From: an uncultured bacterium
GTDB lineage: Bacteria > DRYD01
Length of the DNA: 64,000 nucleotides
NCBI GenBank assembly: GCA_937139605.1
Contig: CAKZQG010000011.1
Span: 15,481-79,480, forward strand
Direction of reading: 5' to 3'
Shown: in pieces, positions 55,871 to 64,000 of the stretch
Position numbering within the stretch: position 1 is the stretch's first letter
Layout of the letters: each line of letters starts with the position of its first letter
Notes under the pieces: model-generated
Told to the model about the DNA's origin: nothing
Database searches by the model: none
The model's input: only the letters and a program-made list of their open reading frames with translations
Translations under genes and position numbers: made by a program

Positions 55871-56638
55871 ATGAAAATAGGAGTATTAATAAAAGGGGTA
55901 ATAGATCCAGATGATCCAACATTTATTTTAGAAAATAATCAAAGAAAAGGAGATAAAGTAGTAATAAGTACATACGATGAAAATGCCTTAGAATTAGCAT
56001 TAAAACTAAAAGATAAAGATAATTCAATAGAAATAACAGTTTTAACAATAACTGATAAAGATTTTTCACAAGGGATAAAAAAATCCTTAGCTATGGGTGC
56101 AGATAAAGCTATAGTTATTAATAACTCTGAAAATATTTTCTTAGATACATATTCTTTAGTTAGTATTTTTTCAAAAGTAATAAAAGAAGAGAATTTTGAT
56201 ATAGTTTTAACGGGATTTGAAAGTGCGGATTGGTCTAGTAGAACAATCGCCCCTTATTTAGCCAATAAAATAAATTATAATTACTTAACTTTTTGCCATT
56301 TCCTAGAACTTAAAGATAATAATAAAATTTTAGCATATAAAATTTTTAATGATGATGAATATATTTTAGAAGTTGATTTACCTGCTTTATTTAGTATAAC
56401 TACTCATCCTAATAATATCCCCAGATACCCCAAAGTCAAAGATATAATGCTAGCCTCTAAAAAACCTATTAAAAATTTAAATATAACAGATTTCAAAACT
56501 TTAATAAACAATTACATTGATTTATATAAAACTGAAATAGTTAATAACGAAATAGAATGTACCATAATAGAAGGAGATACTCCTGAAATTAAAGCTCAAA
56601 AATTAATATCAAAATTAAAAGAACTAAAAGTAATATAA
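55871..56638 (+). CDS. etfB: electron transfer flavoprotein beta subunit
   Basis: EtfB carries AMP and pairs with FAD-binding EtfA to move electrons from acyl-CoA and other dehydrogenases. MKIGVLIKGVIDPDDP, KKSLAMGADKAIVI, IVLTGFESADWSSRTIAPYLANK and the late LPALFSITTHPNNIPRYPKVKDIMLASKK match the family. The 255-residue length is normal. etfA, its obligate partner, is not beside it or elsewhere in the window, which is unusual. Confidence 0.9.
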   Translation: MKIGVLIKGVIDPDDPTFILENNQRKGDKVVISTYDENALELALKLKDKDNSIEITVLTITDKDFSQGIKKSLAMGADKAIVINNSENIFLDTYSLVSIFSKVIKEENFDIVLTGFESADWSSRTIAPYLANKINYNYLTFCHFLELKDNNKILAYKIFNDDEYILEVDLPALFSITTHPNNIPRYPKVKDIMLASKKPIKNLNITDFKTLINNYIDLYKTEIVNNEIECTIIEGDTPEIKAQKLISKLKELKVI

Positions 56639-56666
56639 AAATAATAAATATTAGGCAAGATATAGT

Positions 56667-57824
56667 ATGATTATGAATAAATTTTTCAAAGATAAATGGG
56701 TAGGAATCTTATTTTTGTTAGCCTTTTCTTTAATTAGTTTAATTTTATTTCTAATTTTATTAATATCCAAATTACATAGCAAAGAATTAAGTAATAATTT
56801 AAAAAATGATAAGAGTTTAATTTTGCTAATAGGAGATGGGATGGGATTACCTATTATATCTGCTTGGGATTATTATAAAAAAGACAGCATCGATAATAAA
56901 TATTCAATATTAGATGGATTTGATGGAACTTTTTTAGTAAGAACAAGAAGCAAAGATAAAATAATAACAGATAGTGCGGCAGCTGCTACAGCCTACGCTA
57001 CCGGATATAACGTAGATAATTATCAAGTAGGATTAATAAATAACAATCAAAGAGTAAAAACTATAATGGATTTAGCAAAAGATAAAAATAAATCTACTGG
57101 AATAGTCGTATTATGTACCTTAACACATGCAACACCTGCAGCATTCTATGCTTACTCCTCTAAAAGATCAGATGAACAATTTATAGCTAATCAACTTATT
57201 TATTCAAATATAGATGTAGCAATAGGAGGAGGACATAAATACTTTAAAAACCTTATACCTAAATTCAAACAAAAAGGATATACTATCTTAGAAAATATTT
57301 ATCAAATAAATGAGCTAAAAAATAACAAACAAAAAATCAATGAAATTAATAAATTATTAGCTTTTTTAAGTGAAAATCATCCTCCAAAACAATCTGAAAG
57401 AAACTATAAGTTAGCTGAATTATCAGAATTAGCTATAAATTTATTATCAAAAAATCCTAATGGTTTTTTCTTAATGATAGAAGCAAGTCAAATAGATTGG
57501 TATGGACATGATAACCTATTTAAAGATCAAATAAATGAAATGAAAGATTACGAAGAAACTATAAAGTTCTTATTAAGTTACTATAAAACAAATAGAAATG
57601 TGTTAATATTAACTTTAGGGGATCATGATTGTGGAGGCTTAACTTTAATAGATTATAATGCCTCAAAGTTTGATGATAACTTTAAAATTAACTATAGTAG
57701 TAATTATCATACTTCAGAACATATACCAGCTTTTTACAAGGGAACTATAAACTATCAAATCAAACCAATAGTTAATAATACTGAAATTTTTTATATAATG
57801 AAAAGTTTTTTAATAGATAATTAA
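56667..57824 (+). CDS. alkaline phosphatase
   Basis: A metal-dependent phosphomonoesterase of the PhoA fold. An N-terminal membrane anchor (about 12-32) would place it outside the inner membrane. The first metal site is LLIGDGMGLP, the nucleophile Ser is in TDSAAAATAYATGY (about 100), THATPA and EASQIDWYGHDN hold metal ligands, and LTLGDHDCGG plus YHTSEHIP complete the site. The 385-residue length is slightly short. No Pho regulator is near. Confidence 0.93.
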   Translation: MIMNKFFKDKWVGILFLLAFSLISLILFLILLISKLHSKELSNNLKNDKSLILLIGDGMGLPIISAWDYYKKDSIDNKYSILDGFDGTFLVRTRSKDKIITDSAAAATAYATGYNVDNYQVGLINNNQRVKTIMDLAKDKNKSTGIVVLCTLTHATPAAFYAYSSKRSDEQFIANQLIYSNIDVAIGGGHKYFKNLIPKFKQKGYTILENIYQINELKNNKQKINEINKLLAFLSENHPPKQSERNYKLAELSELAINLLSKNPNGFFLMIEASQIDWYGHDNLFKDQINEMKDYEETIKFLLSYYKTNRNVLILTLGDHDCGGLTLIDYNASKFDDNFKINYSSNYHTSEHIPAFYKGTINYQIKPIVNNTEIFYIMKSFLIDN

Positions 57825-57842
57825 TTTAACTAAATTATCTTT

Positions 57843-59000
57843 ATGAAAATTTATTTAGATAATTGTAATTTAGGGGAGTTGGAAAAGAAGTATGTATTAG
57901 AAGCGATAGATAGTGGTTTTATTTCAACAAGAGGTCCACTAGTAAAGAAGGTAGAAGAAGTTTTTTCAGGATATCTAGGAGGGTATGTAGCTGCTACTTA
58001 CTCAGGAACCGCCGCCTTAAGTTTATCCTTAAGATATTCGCTAAAAAAATATAATTTAGATCCTCTAAAAGAAAAAATAGGGGTAATAATTCCAGCAATA
58101 ACCTTTGCTGCTACTTCACATGCAGCATTATATAACAACCTAATCCCTATATTTTGTGATATAGATAAATACACTTTAAACTTAGATCCAAACTCAGCTG
58201 CTAAAGCAATAGAATTAGCAAAAAGTAAAGGGATATCAGTTAAGTTTATTATGCCTGTTCATTTATATGGAAATCCATGCGATATGGATGAAATACTAAA
58301 GCTTTCAAAAGATTATGATTTAATAATAATAGAAGACGCAGCAGAATCTTTAGGATCAAAATATAAAGATATACTCACAGGTACCTTTGGAGAATTTGGA
58401 GCGTTTAGTTTTAATGCTAACAAAGTAATAACCGCCTCATCCGGCGGAATTATATTCTCTAAAAATGAAAAAGATATAGAATATATTAGATTTTTAAGCT
58501 TACAAGCACGTATAGAATCAGAATATTACCACACAGACTTAGGATATAATTACAGAATGACAAATATAGAAGCAGCTATACTATTAGCTCAATTTGAAAA
58601 ACTAGAATATTTTCTATCTTTAAAAAAGAATTTCTATAAGATCTACTACGAATACTTTAAAAACTATTTTGATATATTATATCTTCAAAAAGATACTAAT
58701 AATTCTATTCCAAACTACTGGCTTATAACAATAATTTTTAAAAACAAAATAGATATTGCTAATTTAAAAGCAAAATTGAATGATATAAATATACCCACAA
58801 GAAGAATATTTTACCCATTACCTTTAATGGAATTTTACAAAAAATATCAAATAGTAGATAATTTAGAAGATTTTTATAAGAACTCAATTTATATTTATAA
58901 TTATGGTATAAATTTACCATCCTCTACAAAAAATACTAGCGAATCAATAGAATATACTGCTAAAAAGATAATTGAATTAATATCAAAAAACAAAATTTAG
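57843..59000 (+). CDS. DegT/DnrJ/EryC1-type PLP aminotransferase
   Basis: A sugar aminotransferase of fold type I, usually making amino sugars for surface glycans. YVAATYSGTAALSLSLRY, PAITFAATSHAALYNNLIPIFCDID, EDAAESLGSKY and the PLP lysine in GAFSFNANKVITASSGG are clear. NYRMTNIEAAILLAQFEKL is also typical. It could act with the Gfo/Idh-acetyltransferase fusion at 13-14.6 kb in the same sugar pathway, but it is far away. Its stop overlaps the convergent GGDEF stop by 4 bp. Confidence 0.92.
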   Translation: MKIYLDNCNLGELEKKYVLEAIDSGFISTRGPLVKKVEEVFSGYLGGYVAATYSGTAALSLSLRYSLKKYNLDPLKEKIGVIIPAITFAATSHAALYNNLIPIFCDIDKYTLNLDPNSAAKAIELAKSKGISVKFIMPVHLYGNPCDMDEILKLSKDYDLIIIEDAAESLGSKYKDILTGTFGEFGAFSFNANKVITASSGGIIFSKNEKDIEYIRFLSLQARIESEYYHTDLGYNYRMTNIEAAILLAQFEKLEYFLSLKKNFYKIYYEYFKNYFDILYLQKDTNNSIPNYWLITIIFKNKIDIANLKAKLNDINIPTRRIFYPLPLMEFYKKYQIVDNLEDFYKNSIYIYNYGINLPSSTKNTSESIEYTAKKIIELISKNKI

Positions 59001-60340
59001 AACTCATTTTGATTTAGGATATTTTCCAATTCTTCCTTATTCCTTATTAAAACTTTGGAATTATTAAGTATAATAGTTACTCCATTTTTTCCATTAGTTT
59101 TAGTATGATATAGATTTTCATCAGCAATTTTTAATAAATTATTTTTATTTTCTGAATCATAAGGGAACACAGAGATTCCAACACTTACTGTTATAGTTAA
59201 TATAAATGATTCATTTATCGGGATTTTAATATTTTCTTTTATATTTTCTAATAAATTAATAACAAATTTAAGAGCATCTATTTTATCAGTATCGCTAAGT
59301 ATAATAACAAATTCTTCTCCACCATACCTAGCAACTATATCGCTTTTTCTTTTTTTAGAATTTAGAAAAATCCCTAAATTTCTTAAAACTTTATCTCCTA
59401 TATCATGCCCATAAGTATCATTTATTTTTTTAAAATTATCTATATCTATCATAATAATACTAAAAGAAGCATCTAAACCTAAGGATTTATACATATTATT
59501 TTTAATAAACATAGCGTTATAAAATTTTTCAAAAGCACGTCTGTTATATACTGTTGTTAAAGAATCATTAGAAGCCAAAGCTTCTAGCATAATTAATTGC
59601 TGTTCTATAACTTTTCCCATCTCTAAAAAAGCTTTTTGTAAATTACTAAATTCTTTAAATAAAAATTTTTTTTCCTCTAACTTAAATCGCTGTTTTTTTA
59701 TCTCCAATATCATTTTATTTAAATAATTAATAGGAAAATATATCTGAGATATTAAGAAAAACAAAAGAAATATATAAATTAAAACAATACTTCCAAAAGT
59801 AACACTAGATATAAAATAAACAAAATTAATTCTTCTGTCAAGATTTTCTAAAGAAAATATGGTTATCAAATATCCAACAGTTTGGTACTCTTCTATATCA
59901 CTTATAATTGCTTGCTTTATAGGTAAATACACTAATAAATACTTTTTCTTATTTAGCTTAATTAATTTTGTTTTTAAATTATCTGATAAATCATTTAAAT
60001 TTAATGGCAAATTTAAATTGGGGGCAATAGAATAATACAATATCATTTTTTTATCATTGCTAAAAAAATAAATTCCGATTAAATTTTGATCTAGTTTATT
60101 ATTTTCCAATTCCTGTTTTACAACTATTTCCAAAGCTTGGAACTGTTCATATTGTATATAATTTTTAAACCTTGAAGCTAAATAATTTGAAATACTTACA
60201 AAAAAATTAAATGTGTAATTTTCTAAGTCAGTTATCAATTTAGTTGTTATGAAATAAAATAAAAATAATAAACTAGAAATAACAATAACATTAATAGAAA
60301 TGAGGAAATTTCTTAGATTTAAACTAAATTGTATTTTCAT
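58997..60340 (-). CDS. membrane diguanylate cyclase (GGDEF)
   Basis: This makes cyclic di-GMP from GTP. An N-terminal helix (about 12-33), an external sensor region of about 130 residues and a second helix (about 172-197) precede a C-terminal GGDEF domain: DSLTTVYNRRAFEKF, MIDIDNFKKINDTYGHDIGDKVL and the active-site RYGGEEFVIIL. I see no RxxD inhibition site in its usual place. It may regulate flagella or pili, both present in the window. It follows the class III aminotransferase by 13 bp. Confidence 0.93.
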   Translation of the reverse strand: MKIQFSLNLRNFLISINVIVISSLLFLFYFITTKLITDLENYTFNFFVSISNYLASRFKNYIQYEQFQALEIVVKQELENNKLDQNLIGIYFFSNDKKMILYYSIAPNLNLPLNLNDLSDNLKTKLIKLNKKKYLLVYLPIKQAIISDIEEYQTVGYLITIFSLENLDRRINFVYFISSVTFGSIVLIYIFLLFFLISQIYFPINYLNKMILEIKKQRFKLEEKKFLFKEFSNLQKAFLEMGKVIEQQLIMLEALASNDSLTTVYNRRAFEKFYNAMFIKNNMYKSLGLDASFSIIMIDIDNFKKINDTYGHDIGDKVLRNLGIFLNSKKRKSDIVARYGGEEFVIILSDTDKIDALKFVINLLENIKENIKIPINESFILTITVSVGISVFPYDSENKNNLLKIADENLYHTKTNGKNGVTIILNNSKVLIRNKEELENILNQNEF

Positions 60341-60353
60341 AAGTTATTTAAGT

Positions 60354-61727
60354 TTATTTTTTAAAACTGAAAAATTCTTGTTGGACTTTATAAATAGATT
60401 TTTTAAGAGCAGATACAATAAAATCGATTTGTTCCTTATTAATGATTAAGGGTGGAGCGATATAAGTTCTATCAACTGAAGCTCTAGCTAAATAAACACC
60501 ATTTTTTAATAATTCTTTTTCTATCCTAGCAGCTATCCAAAACTTAGAACTTATTGGTTTCTTTGTTAGCTTATCTGCCACATATTCTATACTAAAATGT
60601 AATCCAATTCCCCTTACATCACCAACTATATCAAATTCCATTAGTTCTTGTAATTTTTCTTTTAAATACAAGCCCATATTATGAGCATTTTCATATAGTT
60701 TTTCATTTAGGATTATATTGATATTAGCGATAGCAGCAGCAGCTGAAGCAGGATGCCCACCAAATGTATATCCATGCATAAACATCCAATCCTTAAAAAC
60801 TTCTGAGATTTCTTTAGAAACAACAGTAGCTCCTAAAGGTGCATAACCACTTGTTATCCCTTTCCCAAAAACAAACATATCCGGTTTTACAGAAGTATGC
60901 TCATAAGCAAATAATTTCCCTGTTCTCCCAAAACCATTATTAACTTCATCAAAAATTAATAATATATCATTTTCTTTACAAATTTTATAGATCTTTTGGT
61001 AATATTTATGGAAATCAGGAGGATAGACACTTCCTAAAGCAGACATAACTGGCTCAACTATAACAGCAGCAATCGTTTTTGGTCCTTCATATTCTATTAA
61101 TCTTTCTAAATCTTGAGCACATCTTAATTCACAATCAGGATAACTACTATTAAAGGGGCATCTATAACAATAAGGTACTTCAAAATGTAAAAACCCAGGT
61201 ACTAAGGGTTCAAAAAATATTCTATTTTGTCTAATTCCGGATAAACTTAGTGCTCCATAGGTTACCCCATGATAAGAATGCCACCTACCAATTATCTTAT
61301 ATTTATTAGGATTCCCTTTAATATAATGATACTGTTTAGCTAACTTTATAGCAGTTTCTATAGCTTCACTCCCACTATTAGAAAAGAAAACCGCATCCAT
61401 CCCTAAAATATTAGTTAATAATTCGCTTAATTCCAACGCTTTCTCATGATAATACCCACCAAACAATGATACATATGATATCTTATTAAGTTGTTCATAT
61501 ATAGCTTCTATTATTTCTTTTCTATTATGTCCTACATTAACTACCCATAGTATAGACATCCCATCTATATATTTATTGTTATTAATATCCCATAGATAAA
61601 CTCCATCACCTTTGGAAATAACTCTAGGTCCTTCGTTTATAACTTCTTTCCAGATAGCAAAATGTGGTATCATTTTAGATTTCGCTATCTCCCAATACCT
61701 TAAATATTCTTTATTATTGTTATTCAT
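60354..61727 (-). CDS. class III PLP aminotransferase
   Basis: An omega-type aminotransferase (457 residues). GDGVYLWDINNNKYIDGMSILWVVNVGH, FFSNSGSEAIETAIKLAKQYH, RWHSYHGVTYGALSLSG, the cofactor Asp in LLIFDEVNNGFGRTG and the Schiff-base Lys in FVFGKGITSGYAPLGA are present. The best family match is putrescine, beta-alanine or amino acid-pyruvate aminotransferase, but the substrate cannot be read. A Cys-rich stretch (CYRCPFNSSYPDCELRC) is found in many relatives. It lies between pth and the GGDEF gene. Confidence 0.9.
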   Translation of the reverse strand: MNNNNKEYLRYWEIAKSKMIPHFAIWKEVINEGPRVISKGDGVYLWDINNNKYIDGMSILWVVNVGHNRKEIIEAIYEQLNKISYVSLFGGYYHEKALELSELLTNILGMDAVFFSNSGSEAIETAIKLAKQYHYIKGNPNKYKIIGRWHSYHGVTYGALSLSGIRQNRIFFEPLVPGFLHFEVPYCYRCPFNSSYPDCELRCAQDLERLIEYEGPKTIAAVIVEPVMSALGSVYPPDFHKYYQKIYKICKENDILLIFDEVNNGFGRTGKLFAYEHTSVKPDMFVFGKGITSGYAPLGATVVSKEISEVFKDWMFMHGYTFGGHPASAAAAIANINIILNEKLYENAHNMGLYLKEKLQELMEFDIVGDVRGIGLHFSIEYVADKLTKKPISSKFWIAARIEKELLKNGVYLARASVDRTYIAPPLIINKEQIDFIVSALKKSIYKVQQEFFSFKK

Positions 61728-61750
61728 AATTTAACCTCCTTCATTTATTA

Positions 61751-62338
61751 TTAAATACTTTTCATTAATAAAAATCCTATTTTAGAGATAGTTTTCTCAA
61801 TTCCCTCTAATACTATATTTTCTATTATTAAATTAAGCTTAGGTAGTAAGTTATTTATTTCTATTAATTCCTCAGGAGCAAATTTATCTAGTACATAGTG
61901 TTTATAATTTTTATCTTGTGGTCTATTAATGCCGATTCTTATTCTATAAAAATCTTTTCCGATATAGTTTATAATGGATTGGATTCCATTATGTCCAGCA
62001 CTACCTCCATTAAATTTTATCTTAAATTCACCTACTTTTATATCCATATCGTCATGAATAACAATTAATTTATTAGAACTTATTTTATAAAAATCTAAAA
62101 CTTGTTTAACAGATATCCCAGATAAATTCATATAAGTTAAAGGCATAAGCATCAAAAATTTTATATTATTTTCTTTATTTAAAATTACTTCGTAAAAAAT
62201 CCCTTGAAACTTTAGATATCTATTATACGCTATACTTTTATTATTATTAATAAAGTATTCAATTACCTCAAAACCGATATTATGTTTAGTATTTTTATAT
62301 TGATGTCCTGGATTCCCCAAACCTACAAATAAATACAT
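61751..62338 (-). CDS. pth: peptidyl-tRNA hydrolase
   Basis: It releases tRNA from stalled peptidyl-tRNA. FVGLGNPGHQYKNTKHNIGFEVIEYF holds Asn10 and the catalytic His20 equivalents; PLTYMNLSG, VIHDDMDIKVGEFKIKFNGGSAGHNGIQSI and FYRIRIGINRP are further signatures. The 195-residue length is normal. It lies downstream of kbl (129-bp spacer without gene) and 23 bp before the aminotransferase gene. Confidence 0.96.
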   Translation of the reverse strand: MYLFVGLGNPGHQYKNTKHNIGFEVIEYFINNNKSIAYNRYLKFQGIFYEVILNKENNIKFLMLMPLTYMNLSGISVKQVLDFYKISSNKLIVIHDDMDIKVGEFKIKFNGGSAGHNGIQSIINYIGKDFYRIRIGINRPQDKNYKHYVLDKFAPEELIEINNLLPKLNLIIENIVLEGIEKTISKIGFLLMKSI

Positions 62339-62467
62339 AAAAACCTACTTTATTTTTGTATTCCAAAAGTTTTTTATAATTTTTTAATTATAATTTTACT
62401 TTACACAATAGCATTTCACAGCTCTATTAATTATTTACACCTTAATCTATTTATTATATCTTTATAA

Positions 62468-63646
62468 TTATATTTTAAATTTTTGTTTAATTTTAGAGAA
62501 TTTTTCTAAAGCAAATTCTAAATCTTGTTTAGAATGAATAGCGCTAATAATAACTCTAATTCTTGCTTTAGATTTAGGGACAGTAGGATAAAATATAGGC
62601 ATAGCGAATATGTCTTCTTCAAATAGTTCCTTAGCAAATTCTTGAGTTATTTTTTCATCATATAACATTATAGGAATTATTGGGGTTTTACTGCTTAAAG
62701 TATCAAATCCTAGGTTTTTAATTTCTTTTCTAAAGAAGTTAGTATTATCCCATAGTTTTTGAACAATATCAGTATTAAGCATTAGGTCAATAGCGGCTAA
62801 AGCGGCCGCAACATCAGGGATTGTCATAGCAGAAGAAAACAAAAATGGTCTAGCTTTTTGCTTAAGATACTCTACAACTAATTTATTAGAACTAACAAAT
62901 CCTCCAACCACTCCAAAAGCTTTAGATAATGTACCTACTTCTATATCCACTTTATTATGTAAATTAAAATGATCTACAATTCCTCTACCATTCTTACCTA
63001 AAACTCCTTCACCATGCGCATCATCCACCATTACCAAAGCACCATACTTATTAGCCAATTCCACTATTTCACTTAGCGGTGCAATATCCCCATCCATTGA
63101 AAATACTCCATCTGTAACAATTAATATTCTTCTACTATTTTTAGCTTCCTTTAATTTTTGTTCTAAATCGTTCATATCCAAATGTTTATAAATAAATCGT
63201 TTAGCTTTAGATAATCTTATAGAGTCTATAATAGATGCATGATTAAGTTCATCAGAAATAACTGCATCTTCTGGACTATCAAGTAAAGTAGGCACTACAC
63301 TTAAATTAGCATTAAATCCTGATTGCAATAATATAGTACTTTCAGTATGTTTAAATTGTGATAGTTTTTGTTCTAATTCCTCATGGATTTTCATAGTGCC
63401 AGCAATAGATCTAACAGCTCCTGGCCCTATCCCATATTTATCTATATACTCTTTAACCTTTTGTTTTATGTACTCATTATTAGCAAACCCTAAATAGTTA
63501 TTAGAACACAAGTTAAGCTTATTTCTACCATCTATAGTAACCCAAGCTCCTTGAGGGCTCTCTATAACCCTTATTATATTATACCTACCCTCAGATTTTA
63601 ATTGCTCTAATTCTTTTTGAATAAAATCGAACTTACTTGCTATCAT
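62468..63646 (-). CDS. kbl: glycine C-acetyltransferase / KBL-type alpha-oxoamine synthase
   Basis: A PLP enzyme (392 residues) of the family joining an amino acid with an acyl-Co[53 protein letters not shown] and the PLP Lys in [15 protein letters not shown] are intact. High similarity to Kbl (2-amino-3-ketobutyrate CoA ligase) is seen in the first 40 residues; BioF is the alternative. No threonine dehydrogenase gene is in view. There is no clear Shine-Dalgarno; the leader holds the pseudoknot (copy D). Confidence 0.88.
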   Translation of the reverse strand: MIASKFDFIQKELEQLKSEGRYNIIRVIESPQGAWVTIDGRNKLNLCSNNYLGFANNEYIKQKVKEYIDKYGIGPGAVRSIAGTMKIHEELEQKLSQFKHTESTILLQSGFNANLSVVPTLLDSPEDAVISDELNHASIIDSIRLSKAKRFIYKHLDMNDLEQKLKEAKNSRRILIVTDGVFSMDGDIAPLSEIVELANKYGALVMVDDAHGEGVLGKNGRGIVDHFNLHNKVDIEVGTLSKAFGVVGGFVSSNKLVVEYLKQKARPFLFSSAMTIPDVAAALAAIDLMLNTDIVQKLWDNTNFFRKEIKNLGFDTLSSKTPIIPIMLYDEKITQEFAKELFEEDIFAMPIFYPTVPKSKARIRVIISAIHSKQDLEFALEKFSKIKQKFKI

Positions 63647-63660
63647 TGTTTTGTTTTTAA

Positions 63661-63714
63661 GCTAAGGGGGTATTTATATACCGCCCCAATTACTTTATAA
63701 CCCTTAGCAGGCGG
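63661..63714 (-). promoter_or_regulatory. pseudoknot leader of kbl (copy D)
   Basis: Read on the minus strand: CCGCC (63714-63710), T, GCTAAGGG (63708-63701), a 15-nt loop, GGCGG (63685-63681), A-rich TATATAAATACC (63680-63669) and CCCTTAGC (63668-63661). The ATG at 63646 is 14 nt downstream. The second stem is 8 bp and differs fully in sequence from those at 17908 and 38158, yet pairs perfectly. A TATAAAAT-like box lies about 25 nt upstream. Confidence 0.7.
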
Positions 63715-63800
63715 TTTTTATTTATTCCTTATCTATTTTATACTTTTTTTTAAATCATTAAAACCCTTTAAAAAAATTATATTAAACTTATATAAACCAT

Positions 63801-64000
63801 AGTTTATAAAGGAAAAACATAAAATAAAAAAAAATAATATAAATATGAAACAAAAATATATCTTAAACTTAAAATTCCTAATTGTTTTATTTATAACTTT
63901 AGTTTATAAAGGAAAAACATAAAATAAAAAAAAATAATATAAATATGAAACAAAAATATATCTTAAACTTAAAATTCCTAATTGTTTTATTTATAACTTT
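63801..64000. repeat. exact 100-bp tandem duplication
   Basis: Bases 63801-63900 and 63901-64000 are identical. The unit holds the start of a secreted protein gene. It lies at the window edge, so further copies or an assembly artefact cannot be excluded. The first copy makes only a 25-residue dead-end frame (63845-63922). Confidence 0.95.
63945..64000 (+). CDS. partial exported protein (signal peptide only)
   Basis: An ATG at 63945 opens MKQKYILNLKFLIVLFIT and runs off the edge. The Lys-rich start and hydrophobic core look like a signal peptide. The identical start at 63845 in the first repeat copy terminates after 25 residues, so the second copy is the likely real start. Confidence 0.45.
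   Translation, partial: MKQKYILNLKFLIVLFIT

Noticed and set aside
1-64000. CRISPR arrays, insertion sequences, prophage and replication origin
   Set aside because: No regularly spaced repeats, transposase, integrase or phage structural genes, and no dnaA-box cluster were seen.

Overview
This is an AT-rich window (about a quarter G+C by eye) from a bacterium that I cannot place confidently. Type IV pilin-like prepilins, a membrane-anchored HtrA protease, flagellar rod proteins (FlgF, FlgG, FlgJ-like), FeoAB and a Bacillus-type cytochrome b558 SdhC indicate a motile free-living or host-associated bacterium, probably with two membranes. Gene order is scattered. Single subunits of multi-subunit systems (NuoJ, SdhC, EtfB, a biotin carrier, ribosomal L35) appear without their usual partners. 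Many proteins are rich in Asn, Lys and Ile.

Layout: 1-5.6 kb (minus) holds a partial zinc-ribbon gene, htrA and a PilV/PilW/PilX-like prepilin operon. A small Asn-rich gene (plus) follows, then a convergent spacer with a long hairpin. A minus-strand run from 11.6 to 6.5 kb carries a copper-type P-ATPase, nuoJ, rpmI, a small protein, a flotillin-like protein and a peptidase C26. A frameshifted two-repeat membrane protein (11.8-12.7 kb) is followed by sugar genes (Gfo/Idh-acetyltransferase fusion, class II aldolase) and hppA. At 18-22.7 kb lie a Ser/Thr kinase, tRNA-Gly and a large unknown protein (plus). A tight minus operon, sdhC-lspA-recR-GHMP kinase-DUF167/TPR-holA, occupies 28-22.7 kb. Next is an accessory island (28.2-35.4 kb, visibly less AT-rich) with an AlbA_2 fragment, a type IIG/PglX-like methylase and a PLD-SNF2 helicase broken by an in-frame TAG. 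At 35.5-40.8 kb are a DUF2283/DUF4258 pair between 53-bp direct repeats, then flgF, flgG, flgJ-like and DUF4126 genes. At 40.8-47.3 kb are tRNA-Pro, a large unknown protein, ferredoxin, ssb, recF (frameshifted), a MazG-like gene and a frameshifted prepilin. The rest holds ispE, feoBA and two hydrophobic Gly-rich proteins (minus); tdk, YceI, a biotin carrier, etfB, alkaline phosphatase and a DegT aminotransferase (plus); and GGDEF, a class III aminotransferase, pth and kbl (minus). The window ends in an exact 100-bp tandem duplication containing the start of a secreted protein.

The most striking non-coding signal is a compact H-type pseudoknot present four times: CCGC(C), a short loop, GC plus a variable stem, GGCGG, an A-rich loop close to AATAYAAATA, then the second stem closing with GC. 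It sits in the leader of hppA (minus), of kbl (minus), of the flgJ-like gene (plus) and of the DUF4126 gene (plus). In three copies a -10-like TATAAT lies just upstream; in three a hairpin follows. The stem sequences change together between copies. I do not recognise it as a known riboswitch class. Two copies also share a longer upstream region beginning with striking G-runs.

Three genes carry a frameshift in a short repeat (A5, T10, TATATA) and one carries an in-frame stop. This pattern means either ongoing gene decay or slippage, or indel errors in the assembly.
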